From Oceanimonas sp052119705 (lineage in GTDB: Bacteria > Pseudomonadota > Gammaproteobacteria > Enterobacterales > Aeromonadaceae), in assembly GCF_052119705.1 (NCBI RefSeq), contig NZ_JBGQOP010000006.1:97964-161963 (forward strand): DNA of 64,000 nucleotides, read 5' to 3'. Below the pieces are notes generated by a model. The model made no database searches, was not told the origin of the DNA, and saw only the letters and a program-made list of their open reading frames with translations. Shown one piece after another: positions 16,508-24,619 of the stretch. Both the position numbers and the translations under genes were made by a program. Positions within the stretch are counted from its first letter, which is position 1. Each line of letters opens with the position of its first letter.

Positions 16508-17611
16508 TTATTGCTCCTGTTGCAGTACATCGAGTACCGCGTCCATTTCGGCTGGGGTGCCGATGGTGATCCGAATGCAGTCAGCCAAACCGGGTCGGCT
16601 GGCGAAGTCGCGCAATATAATACCGGCCTTGGCCATGCGTGCAAATAAGGCCGCACCGTCTTTAAAGCGCACCAACAAGTAGTTGCCGTGAGGGGCGAAC
16701 ACTTCTTTTACCTCTGAATGCTGGCTAAGTTGCAGACCGAGTGTGGTTTTTAGATCATTCACATCCGCCACGCGCTGGCGCATTACCGCCAACCCTTGCT
16801 CCGTTAACGCCTGCGCGGCAATTTGCGCCACTGGCTCTGGAATGGGGTAGGGCGCAATCACCTTTAATAGCAGCTCAATCACTTGCGGGTTTGCCAAGGT
16901 AAAGCCACAGCGCAAGCCCGCCAGACCAAAGGCCTTAGAGAGGGTGCGGATCAGCACTAACTCGGGGTAATCTGCCAGTAAGCTGGCTTGGCTAAAGCTT
17001 GGGCAAAATTCGATATAAGCTTCGTCCACCACCACCAGCGCGCGGCCTTTAGCAGCGCTCAGTAAGCGGCATAAGCCCGCTTGGTCGACCAAATCCCCAG
17101 TGGGGTTATTGGGCGAGCACAAGAACACGATTTTTACTTGGTCGAGCTTTGCAATAATGGCGTCAAACTCGGGCTGGCGCTCGGTAGACAAGGGCACATC
17201 GATAATGCCCACGTCATTGGTTTGCGCGCTGATGGCGTACATGCCATAAGTGGGCGAGCATAATAAGATGCTATCTTGACCGGGCTCACAGAAGGTGCGA
17301 ATCAGTAATTCGATACCTTCATCGCCACCACGGGTTACTAACACTTGTTCGGTGCTCACACCGGCGTAGGCCGCGTAGCGATCCACCACCTGCGGCGGCT
17401 GGCATTCTGGGTAGCGATTGAGGCGCGCGCAATCAAGCTGATATTCGCCGCTGGCTGCCGCTTCGTTGGCGTTGAGCCAAATATGGCCTTGGCCACCGAT
17501 GCGCCGCGCCGATTGATAAGGCGTGAGCGCACGGACTTGCTTGCGGGCTAATTGGCTGATGCCTGTATCCGATTGGCTCAAGGCTGAATTAATTAAATCA
17601 TTCTGGCTCAT
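16508..17611 (-). CDS. hisC: HisC, histidinol-phosphate aminotransferase
   Basis: This 367-residue class I/II PLP aminotransferase makes histidinol phosphate from imidazole acetol phosphate using glutamate. Key motifs are NANEAA, TRGGDEGIELL, CSPNNPTG, VVDEAYIEF and the PLP lysine in RTLSKAFGLAGLRCG. It overlaps hisD by four bases and abuts hisB. Its place between hisD and hisB follows the enterobacterial order. Confidence 0.96.
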   Translation of the reverse strand: MSQNDLINSALSQSDTGISQLARKQVRALTPYQSARRIGGQGHIWLNANEAAASGEYQLDCARLNRYPECQPPQVVDRYAAYAGVSTEQVLVTRGGDEGIELLIRTFCEPGQDSILLCSPTYGMYAISAQTNDVGIIDVPLSTERQPEFDAIIAKLDQVKIVFLCSPNNPTGDLVDQAGLCRLLSAAKGRALVVVDEAYIEFCPSFSQASLLADYPELVLIRTLSKAFGLAGLRCGFTLANPQVIELLLKVIAPYPIPEPVAQIAAQALTEQGLAVMRQRVADVNDLKTTLGLQLSQHSEVKEVFAPHGNYLLVRFKDGAALFARMAKAGIILRDFASRPGLADCIRITIGTPAEMDAVLDVLQQEQ

Positions 17612-18915
17612 GCTTGTTTCTCCAGCGCTTGTTTATCTAGCTTGGCAAGCCGCAGGCTGACCGCATTTTTATGGGCATCCAAGGTTTCGGTGGCCGCCAG
17701 TAATTCCACTGCAGGTCCTATGGCGCGCAGACCCGCCGGCGTTAGCTCTTGCACGGTAAAACGGCGCTGATAATCAGCTAAACCTAGGCTTGAGTAGGTG
17801 CGCGAATAACCGTAGGTGGGCAAGGTGTGGTTGGTGCCACTGGCGTAATCGCCCACCGACTCTGGCGTCCAAGCACCTAAAAATATAGAGCCGGCGTTTT
17901 TCAAACTCGGTAGCAGCGCCCGTGGGTCTGCGGTCTGTACGATCAAGTGCTCAGGGGCATAGGCGTTCGAAATTTGGGTAGCTTGCGCGAGATCGGTACA
18001 GATAAAAGTACGGCTTTCGGCGAGTGCAAGGCGTGCGATATCGGCACGCGATAACTGGGCCAATTGCTCGTCTAGCGCCAGATTCACCTGGTCGGCGAAG
18101 GCCGTGCAGGGCGTGACTAATATCACCTGCGAGTCGGTGCCGTGCTCGGCCTGAGACAATAAGTCGGAGGCCACAAAGTCGGCGTCCGCATCTGCATCGG
18201 CAATCACCAACACTTCAGAGGGGCCGGCGGGCATATCGATGGCCGCACCGTCCACATCACCGGAGACTTGGCGCTTGGCTTCTGTGACCCAGGTATTGCC
18301 AGGGCCAAAAATCTTGTCCACCTTAGTGATGGTCTCACTGCCATACGCCATGGCCGCTACCGCCTGCGCGCCGCCCAAGGTATAGATGGCATCCACGCCA
18401 CAGCGGCTGGCGGTGTAAATGATGGCGTCATTAATCGGCGGCGGTGAGCACAATACCACGCGCTCGCAACCGGCTAAACGAGCCGGAATGGCCAACATCA
18501 TCACGGTGGACACTAAAGGCGCGGTGCCACCGGGCACATATAGGCCTACTTTTTCAATCGGCTGAAGGTGCAGCTCACAGTGCACACCTGGGCTGGTTTC
18601 TTGCACTATTGGCGTCGGCAACTGAGCACGGTGAAAGGTCTCAATATTGGTCATCGCCAAGCCGATGGCGGCTTTTAGCTCGTCACTGACGCGTGTTGAT
18701 GCCGCATCTATCTCGGCCTGCGTTAATTGCAGCGTCTCGCGCTCTGCCTTGTCTAAGGTGCGCGTCAGCTCAATCAGGGCCGCATCGCCGCCTTGGCGGA
18801 CCTTATCTATAATCTCAGCTACTTGGGCTTCACGGCCACCTTGGGCGAGCGCGGGGCGCCGTAACGCCTGTGCTTGCTCCGCCGTACTTAAGGCATTCCA
18901 ATCCAGAATTTTCAT
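17608..18915 (-). CDS. hisD: HisD, histidinol dehydrogenase
   Basis: The 435-residue zinc enzyme oxidises histidinol to histidine in two NAD-dependent steps. Family motifs include VGLYVPGGTAPL, GGAQAVAAMAYG, IFGPGNTWVTEAKR, DMPAGPSEVLV, LSQAEHGTDSQ and YAPEHL. GDYASGTNHTLPTYG near the C-terminus carries metal and substrate ligands. The length matches E. coli HisD (434). It starts two bases after the hisG stop. Confidence 0.96.
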   Translation of the reverse strand: MKILDWNALSTAEQAQALRRPALAQGGREAQVAEIIDKVRQGGDAALIELTRTLDKAERETLQLTQAEIDAASTRVSDELKAAIGLAMTNIETFHRAQLPTPIVQETSPGVHCELHLQPIEKVGLYVPGGTAPLVSTVMMLAIPARLAGCERVVLCSPPPINDAIIYTASRCGVDAIYTLGGAQAVAAMAYGSETITKVDKIFGPGNTWVTEAKRQVSGDVDGAAIDMPAGPSEVLVIADADADADFVASDLLSQAEHGTDSQVILVTPCTAFADQVNLALDEQLAQLSRADIARLALAESRTFICTDLAQATQISNAYAPEHLIVQTADPRALLPSLKNAGSIFLGAWTPESVGDYASGTNHTLPTYGYSRTYSSLGLADYQRRFTVQELTPAGLRAIGPAVELLAATETLDAHKNAVSLRLAKLDKQALEKQA

Positions 18916-18917
18916 GA

Positions 18918-19820
18918 TTACTCCATCATCTTCTCGATGGGCAAGACTAAGATGGACGAGGCGCCCAACTCTTTTAAGCCTTCCATGGTTTCCCAGAACA
19001 TGTCTTCGCTGCTCACCACGTGAATGGCCACTTGGTTGCTTTCACCGGCCAGCGCCATGATAGTGGGGCGCTCGACACCGGGTAGCAGGTCAATTACTTG
19101 TTCTAAGCGATCTTTTGGCGCGTGCAGCATTATGTATTTGCTTTCGCGGGCTTGCTGTAAGCCTTGAATACGTGGCAATAACTTATCGATCACCGCTTGT
19201 TTACTGGCAGATAACTCAACCGCACTTTGGATCAGCACGGCTTTAGAGCGAAAGATCACGTCCGCTTCCACTAAGCCGTTGGCTTCAAGTGTGGCACCGG
19301 TTGATACCAAGTCACAAATGGCATCGGCGACACCGGCGCGAGGCGCCACTTCTACCGAGCCGTTTAGCATCACGCTCTTAAATTTCACGCCTTGGTCGTC
19401 CATAAAACGCTTTAATAACCAAGGATAAGAGGTGGCGATGCGCTTGCCTTCGAGGCTTTTCACGCCGCTATAATTGGCATCTTGCGCCACGGCAAGGGAT
19501 AAGCGGCAACCGCCAAAGTCTAAGCGCTTTAGCACGCTGTATTCGGCGGCTTCGCCTTGGGCTTGGCGATCCATCAGGGTTTCTTCTAATACGTTTTCGC
19601 CCACCACGCCCAAATCCACTACGCCATCCATCACCAAACCTGGAATATCGTCATCGCGCACTAACAATAAGTCGACGGGCATGTTTTCGGCGTGAGCGAT
19701 CAAGCGCTGCTCACGAATGTTGAGTTTAACGCCACACCCTTTGAGCAGTTGCTGACATTCTTTGCTTAAACGGCCTGATTTTTGAATTGCGATACGTAGA
19801 CGTGTGTTATCCGAAGTCAT
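18918..19820 (-). CDS. hisG: HisG, ATP phosphoribosyltransferase, long form
   Basis: The 300-residue enzyme commits ATP and PRPP to histidine synthesis and is the feedback-inhibited step. ATG 19820 follows an AAGGA ribosome site and gives MTSDNTRLRIAIQKSGRLS, aligned with the E. coli start. An open frame upstream runs through the attenuator hairpin and is not coding. The PRPP loop region is DAICDLVSTGATLEANGL. The last 80 residues (HAPKDRLEQVIDLLPG...) are the regulatory ACT-like domain of the long form, so no HisZ is needed. It is the first structural gene after the leader. Confidence 0.96.
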   Translation of the reverse strand: MTSDNTRLRIAIQKSGRLSKECQQLLKGCGVKLNIREQRLIAHAENMPVDLLLVRDDDIPGLVMDGVVDLGVVGENVLEETLMDRQAQGEAAEYSVLKRLDFGGCRLSLAVAQDANYSGVKSLEGKRIATSYPWLLKRFMDDQGVKFKSVMLNGSVEVAPRAGVADAICDLVSTGATLEANGLVEADVIFRSKAVLIQSAVELSASKQAVIDKLLPRIQGLQQARESKYIMLHAPKDRLEQVIDLLPGVERPTIMALAGESNQVAIHVVSSEDMFWETMEGLKELGASSILVLPIEKMME

Positions 19821-19908
19821 GATGCTGGTTTCCTTGTGTGTCACGTTAAATGCTAAAAAATAAAAGTGCCTGATTTGAAACAAAACGTTAAAACGAAAAT
19901 AAAAAACG

Positions 19909-19940
19909 AAAAAAACCCCCGGAGCAAAGCTTCCGAGGGT
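19909..19940 (-). terminator. his attenuator terminator hairpin
   Basis: On the minus strand ACCCTCGGAAGC pairs with GCTCCGGGGGT, followed by T7. It lies 63 bases after the leader-peptide stop and about 90 bases before hisG. This is the expected rho-independent stop of a ribosome-mediated attenuator. Confidence 0.9.
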
Positions 19941-20002
19941 CATTTTACAGTCCTGCTGGAAGCCGCCAAGCGTGTGGCCTTCCAGAATAATATTCTGAAA
20001 GC

Positions 20003-20053
20003 CTAGTCGAAGAAATGATGGTGATGATGCTTGGCGTCGAGCAGGAAGTTCAT
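20003..20053 (-). CDS. hisL: his operon leader peptide
   Basis: A 16-residue reading frame, MNFLLDAKHHHHHFFD, runs from ATG 20053 to TAG at 20003. Five consecutive His codons (CAT CAT CAC CAT CAT) form the control region. In the known mechanism, ribosome stalling at these codons when charged tRNA-His is scarce lets an antiterminator form and spares the hairpin at 19909-19940. Stretches near 19945-19990 (complementary GGCTTTC.., TTCTGGAAGGCC and GGCTTCCAGCAGGA) can form the alternative hairpins. E. coli HisL has seven His codons, so this leader is slightly less repetitive. Confidence 0.92.
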   Translation of the reverse strand: MNFLLDAKHHHHHFFD

Positions 20054-20373
20054 AAATAGTTGGCCTATGTGTTACTAAAATGCGTTGCTAAACTGTCTAG
20101 CTATTAGGGTCTGGGCCCACATTAGCAAGCTGAGCTGAGTTTGCCAACCCCAGAAAGCAAGAAAGTTCCCAGCTTGTTTATTTGTTTGCCTGTACCCCGG
20201 ATCCGGTGCAGGCGTCGTGTTAGTTACTTATATTGCAATATATTAAACTGGCAGACTATTAAACTGTCATTGATCTGTCCGCCAGCCTTAAGGTGGCTGC
20301 TTTTGCTTAACGGCCATACATCACCTTAGTCGTGCTTATCTGCCATAAAAGGGCAGCTCATTGAAAGGACGCT
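20054..20373. other. Intergenic region between hisL and the TAXI-like gene
   Basis: This must contain the his promoter on the minus strand, but only a weak candidate is visible (TTGCTA, 16 bases, TAATAG at about 20097-20125). No convincing ORF, RNA gene or terminator was seen. An A/T-rich stretch with two TTAAACTG copies lies near 20243-20267. Confidence 0.4.
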
Positions 20374-21417
20374 TTATTGGCTGATGGGGATCTCACTGAA
20401 GGATGAAATAGGATTGCTAGCGCGGGTGATAATATGAAACACCTCTGGATACAGTTGGCCGATAAAGGCTGCGTTATCGACGGCTGTATTGGCAAAGTGG
20501 CCGGTGCCAGCTTGGGCGTCGAGTGCGCTGATATTAACCGTCATGCTTAAGTCTAATTTTCCTTCAGCAAGACTGCTTAAATTCTCTAATGACGCATCTG
20601 TGGCCACACTGGTGATATTAATGCTTGGAATAAACTGATTCCAGCGGCTGGCGAGCTCACCGCCGAGCGGGTAATAGGTGCCGCCTTGGCTCCCCGAACC
20701 CAGCATAAATTCCTGTTTATTGATGACCAGATTTAACTCGGCCACGGGTAAGTTGACGGTGAGGCCTTGCTCTTCATAAAAACGCTTTGCACCGGGATGA
20801 ATACGCAGCCCCTCGGCACCCTCTAATGCATGCTCTAGCGCTAAAAAGGGCGCTTGAGAGTGGGCTATGCTGCTGCCTTGCTGATACATGACTTTGGCTA
20901 ATTGGTAAGCCAGCTCATCGCTCACGGTTTGGGTGTTGGCCATGAGTACCGCGAAGGCCGCGAGCGTCGTTACGTCTTGTTCTAAAAATAGGTAGCTTTT
21001 TTTGGGGATAGTAAAGCGGCGATAACCGGTGTTTTTTTCAAAATCAGCCAAGACGGCATCAGACACACTCAATAAATTGAGATCGCCTGTGGCGGCCTGC
21101 AGGCTGTCGACATTACGACTGGGCAAGCCAAAAAAGCCCATGGCAATATCCGTGCTGCCAGTTTGAATGCCATTGAGTGCCTCTTCAAATCTACCTTCTT
21201 GGGCGCTAACGTCGTGTTCTGTGAGGTGATAAGCGTCTAACAGACGAAGGGAGACGTGGTGGCTGGCGCTATTCTCTGGGCCGAGCGCGATTCTGGCTTT
21301 GTGCTCGGCTGTATCGCAACCTGCGAGCGTAACCAACAGCAGTGGTGTGACCAGCGTAGCGAGTCGCTTTTTTACCGGCTTGGTAAAGTGTGCTCCAAGC
21401 AGTCCCCTAATTTTCAT
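20374..21417 (-). CDS. Circularly permuted TAXI-family solute-binding lipoprotein
   Basis: The 347-residue product starts at ATG 21417 (MKIRGLLG) and has a lipoprotein signal with Cys34 in VTLAGC. Its domains are recognisable as the TAXI family of TRAP solute receptors, but in swapped order. Residues about 40-225 (RIALGPENSASHHV, LDAYHLTEHD, ALEHALEG, LRIHPGAKRFYEEQG) match the C-terminal lobe of ordinary TAXI proteins. Residues about 234-347 (MLGSGSQGGTYYPLGGELAS, LENLSSLAEGKLDLSM, LYPEVFHIITRA, ISSFSEI) match their N-terminal lobe. The chain ends where the usual protein would continue into its second lobe. No TRAP permease gene is adjacent. It may be a functional permutant or a relic of tandem copies; substrate is unknown. 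Confidence 0.85.
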   Translation of the reverse strand: MKIRGLLGAHFTKPVKKRLATLVTPLLLVTLAGCDTAEHKARIALGPENSASHHVSLRLLDAYHLTEHDVSAQEGRFEEALNGIQTGSTDIAMGFFGLPSRNVDSLQAATGDLNLLSVSDAVLADFEKNTGYRRFTIPKKSYLFLEQDVTTLAAFAVLMANTQTVSDELAYQLAKVMYQQGSSIAHSQAPFLALEHALEGAEGLRIHPGAKRFYEEQGLTVNLPVAELNLVINKQEFMLGSGSQGGTYYPLGGELASRWNQFIPSINITSVATDASLENLSSLAEGKLDLSMTVNISALDAQAGTGHFANTAVDNAAFIGQLYPEVFHIITRASNPISSFSEIPISQ

Positions 21418-21731
21418 CCGTCTATCCGTCCTCATTGTCAAGCAAGCCGCCATATTAGCGCGAAATGGTAACAATGGCACTTTACGTCTTTGCGCAAAAT
21501 CACATAACTGCGACCAGCGTCGTTAGCAAACGAAGTCGCAGCGCTTGTTCTCCATTGCAAGCGACTTACCGTGCGCTGATAGGTGTTTTTTGGGTGTCTT
21601 GATGTGTGAGCCCAGGGCAGGCAACATAGGGCATAAGTCGGCATAATCAGCGTCAAATGAGTAATAATTTTCAGGGCGTTATTTATCAGCCCCTAAAAAA
21701 GTGCTGTTTATAACGTGATAAGGAGAGGGGT
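21418..21731. other. Intergenic region between divergent TAXI-like and ZIP genes
   Basis: It holds the promoters of two divergent genes. No clear -35/-10 pair, operator or small ORF stood out; TATAAC at about 21709 is a possible plus-strand -10 without a good -35. Confidence 0.4.
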
Positions 21732-22448
21732 ATGCTGGAGATAGGGATTATTATCGGTTTGACCTTGCTTGCGGGTCTGGCCATGCCGTTGGGGGCTTTT
21801 GTTGGGAGTTATCAGCATCTGCGGCCAAACTGGCTAGAAAATGAATTACGCCACGGGATAGCGGCCTTTGGCGGCGGCGCTTTGCTGTCGGCGGTGGCCT
21901 TGGTATTGGTGCCCGAGGGCACGGCACACTTATCCTTGTGGGTCGCGGTACTGTGCTTTAGTGCGGGCGGTCTGACCTTTATGGCGCTGGATATGTTGCT
22001 GTATAAGTTCAATACACCGGCTAGCCAATTGGCGGCCATGTTATCTGATTTTATTCCGGAGTCGCTGGCGCTGGGTGCGGCCTTGGCGTTGGGCGGCTCA
22101 GGCAGTGCGCTGTTATTAGCGATACTGATGGCGCTGCAAAATATGCCTGAAGGCTTTAATGCGTTTCGGGAGCTTAAGGCGGCAGGTCGTTACAGCGGCA
22201 AGCGCATCATTATCACGTTTGCCGTGATGGCTTTGTTAGGACCGGTTGCGGGCTTGTCGGGTTATGTGTGGCTGGCCGACTCTCCCATGTTAGTGGCGGG
22301 TATTATGCTGTTTGCGGCGGGGGGGATTTTATATTCGGTGTTTCAAGATATAGCCCCACAAGCGGTACTCGATAAACACTGGGCACCGCCCATGGGGGCC
22401 GTGCTGGGTTTTGTATTGGGCGTAGCAGGGCATATGCTTACCCAATAA
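21732..22448 (+). CDS. ZIP-family metal transporter
   Basis: This 238-residue protein has about eight predicted membrane segments. The two ZIP signature helices are clear: DFIPESLALGAALA in helix IV and LQNMPEGFNAF in helix V. Both have the metal-ligand spacing of the family, although helix IV has a Ser where His often sits. ZIP proteins move zinc or other divalent cations into the cytoplasm; the metal cannot be told from sequence. Start ATG 21732 follows AAGGAGAGGGG. It stands alone, converging with the antiporter gene across a palindromic repeat. Confidence 0.85.
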   Translation: MLEIGIIIGLTLLAGLAMPLGAFVGSYQHLRPNWLENELRHGIAAFGGGALLSAVALVLVPEGTAHLSLWVAVLCFSAGGLTFMALDMLLYKFNTPASQLAAMLSDFIPESLALGAALALGGSGSALLLAILMALQNMPEGFNAFRELKAAGRYSGKRIIITFAVMALLGPVAGLSGYVWLADSPMLVAGIMLFAAGGILYSVFQDIAPQAVLDKHWAPPMGAVLGFVLGVAGHMLTQ

Positions 22449-22488
22449 CCATACGGGAGTGAAGGCGCGCGGTAACCTGCGCACCTTG

Positions 22489-22577
22489 GTCATTGCGAGC
22501 GTAGCGCGGCAATCCATGCTACAACGGCGCGGTACACAACTCTGGATTGCCGCGTCGCTACGCTCCTCGCAATGACA
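22489..22577. repeat. Long palindromic intergenic repeat
   Basis: GTCATTGCGAGCGTAGCGCG followed by GCAATCCA is mirrored by TGGATTGCCGCGTCGC, then TACGCTCCTCGCAATGAC. This gives arms of about 34 bases around a 20-base centre. The arm sequence is of a type I know to be scattered through many gammaproteobacterial genomes. Here it separates convergent genes and may serve as their terminator or RNA-stability hairpin. Confidence 0.75.
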
Positions 22578-22588
22578 GCTGAGGGGCG

Positions 22589-24430
22589 CTAGTGTTTATT
22601 GTCGCGCTCAGTATTGGCTTCTTGTTGCAGCACTTTGGGCGCTTTTTCAATATGGTCTGCCTCAAACAAGGTTTCTAGCTCGGCGCGGGCTTGGCGCGCA
22701 CTTTGAAATAGCGCCGCTTCATCGTCATACACCTTATGCTGCTCCATCAGTAGTTGTTCATCGTGCTCGCGAAAGCGATGTAAGCGCGCTTCAATTTGTT
22801 CTTCTTTTAGGCCTAAGCCTTGCATTACCCGCCGACACATTTCGAGGCTGGAATGAAAGGTCTCGCGCACCGGCATGGCCCCTAAATCCCATAGTTTGTG
22901 CACGTGCTGGCGGTTACGCGCTCGAGATACCACTTTCATATGCGGATAACGAGCACGAATGGCTTGAGTAATATGCAGATTGGTATCGGGATTGTCGGTG
23001 GCGACAATAAAAAACTCCGCCTGCTCGGCACCGGCACTGCGCAACACGCCGGGGCGCAATGGATCCCCGTAAAAGATGGCGATATTATCAATTTTGCGGG
23101 TAATGCTGATGGTGTCGACTTCGGTTTCAAAGGCCACAAAGGGAATGCGCTGTGCGCGCAACACCCGCGCCACAATTTGCCCCATGCGGCCCATGCCGAC
23201 GATCACGGCACGGGGCTGATTATCAGTCACCTCGTGATATTCGGGCGGCACTGGGCGAATAGTGGCCGCTTGAGTCAGTATTTGAGATAAAGCCAGCAAG
23301 ATGAGCGGCGTTAACGCCATCGATAAGGTGATGGTCAGCACTAAAATACTGTGCAGTTCACGGTCAAACAGGGCGTTATCACGGGCAAGACCAAACAATA
23401 CGAAAGCAAACTCGCCACCGGCGGCCAGTAACAGGCCTAATTTAAGGGCGCTCATGCCATCGAGCTGGCCGATTTGGCGACCGACCAAGGCTAACAAAGG
23501 CAATTTTAGTGCCAGCAGTAATAGCGATAAGCCAATAATTAGCACAGGATGACCCAAAAGCAGACTTAAATCCGCACTCATGCCCACACCAATAAAGAAC
23601 AAGCCCAGCAATAAGCCTTTAAAGGGCTCGATTTGCGACTCTAATTCGTGGCGATATTCAGAATCTGCCAACAGCATGCCGGCCAAGAAGGCACCGAGCG
23701 CCATGGACACATGGGCCCATTCCATTAAATAGGCGGTGCCCATGACCACTAATAAGGCGGTAGCCGTCGACACTTCTTGTAAGCCGGTTTTGGCGACGAT
23801 GCGAAATACCGGTCGCAATAAGTAACGGCCGCCGATCACCACCAGACCTATGCTGGCGACCATTTGCAGTAATTGGACGCCTCCTGTGCCTGAGTTGGCT
23901 TGCGCCGCACCCAGCGCCGGAACCATGGCAATCAGTGGGATGGCGGCTATGTCTTGAAACAATAAGATGGCGAAGGCTTGGCGGCCATGGGGGCTGGTCA
24001 TTTCCTTGCGCTCGGCTAGTAGCTGTAAGCCCATGGCCGTGGAAGAAAGCGCCAATCCAAAGCCGATGATGACGGCGGCTTTCCAACCTTGACCAAAACC
24101 TTGCCAAGCGATGATACCTAACACTAGTCCGGTGAGCAGCACCTGCGAGAGGCCGGCGCCAAACACGGCGCGGCGCATCACCCAAAGCCGTCGCGGCGAT
24201 AACTCGAGGCCGATAATAAACATCAGCATCACCACGCCCAGCTCAGATAGCTGAGAGATGCTGTCGGGTTGGCTTATCAAGCCCAATACCGAGGGGCCGA
24301 TTAACACGCCGCCCAGCAAATAGCCCAGCACGGCGCCCAGTTTTAGCCGCTTAGCGAGCGGTACCATTAACACTGCGGTTAATAGAAAGACAACGCTGGC
24401 ATGCAGTAAGCCACCGGTTTCTTGCATCAT
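22589..24430 (-). CDS. Kef-type monovalent cation:proton antiporter (CPA2)
   Basis: This is a protein of about 613 residues. The N-terminal 380 residues are a CPA2 exchanger with about 12 membrane segments (LGYLLGGVLIGPSVLG, ALSSTAMGLQLL, FQDIAAIPLIA). A cytoplasmic TrkA-N/RCK domain follows (RAVIVGMGRMGQIVARVL, residues about 405-525), then a charged tail. KefB and KefC share this layout and export potassium when glutathione adducts gate them. The Kef-like HALESDIE-type loop is not obvious here, so KefB versus KefC is not assigned. ATG 24430 follows AGGAG closely, and Met 24427 has better spacing. An upstream start at 24484 lacks support. No KefG/KefF ancillary gene is adjacent. Confidence 0.85.
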   Translation of the reverse strand: MMQETGGLLHASVVFLLTAVLMVPLAKRLKLGAVLGYLLGGVLIGPSVLGLISQPDSISQLSELGVVMLMFIIGLELSPRRLWVMRRAVFGAGLSQVLLTGLVLGIIAWQGFGQGWKAAVIIGFGLALSSTAMGLQLLAERKEMTSPHGRQAFAILLFQDIAAIPLIAMVPALGAAQANSGTGGVQLLQMVASIGLVVIGGRYLLRPVFRIVAKTGLQEVSTATALLVVMGTAYLMEWAHVSMALGAFLAGMLLADSEYRHELESQIEPFKGLLLGLFFIGVGMSADLSLLLGHPVLIIGLSLLLLALKLPLLALVGRQIGQLDGMSALKLGLLLAAGGEFAFVLFGLARDNALFDRELHSILVLTITLSMALTPLILLALSQILTQAATIRPVPPEYHEVTDNQPRAVIVGMGRMGQIVARVLRAQRIPFVAFETEVDTISITRKIDNIAIFYGDPLRPGVLRSAGAEQAEFFIVATDNPDTNLHITQAIRARYPHMKVVSRARNRQHVHKLWDLGAMPVRETFHSSLEMCRRVMQGLGLKEEQIEARLHRFREHDEQLLMEQHKVYDDEAALFQSARQARAELETLFEADHIEKAPKVLQQEANTERDNKH

Positions 24431-24619
24431 AACTCCTAGCAATCGGAGGCGGTGCTTGAGGAGAGCACTCGCGAAAAAAACCAAAATAGTGTCGCACGGG
24501 CGTGTTAAAAACTAAATGTAAATGAAATATAAAAACGCAATGCTTAGGCATCGTCTTGCTAACGCTTTGGTGACCGCTTTTGTTATCATGACTTTTTATT
24601 AAATAGAGACTCACCGGTT

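Noticed and set aside
20374..21417. The TAXI-like gene as a frameshifted pseudogene
   Set aside because: The frame is intact, both lobes are complete and a proper lipoprotein signal leads it; permutation explains the order better.
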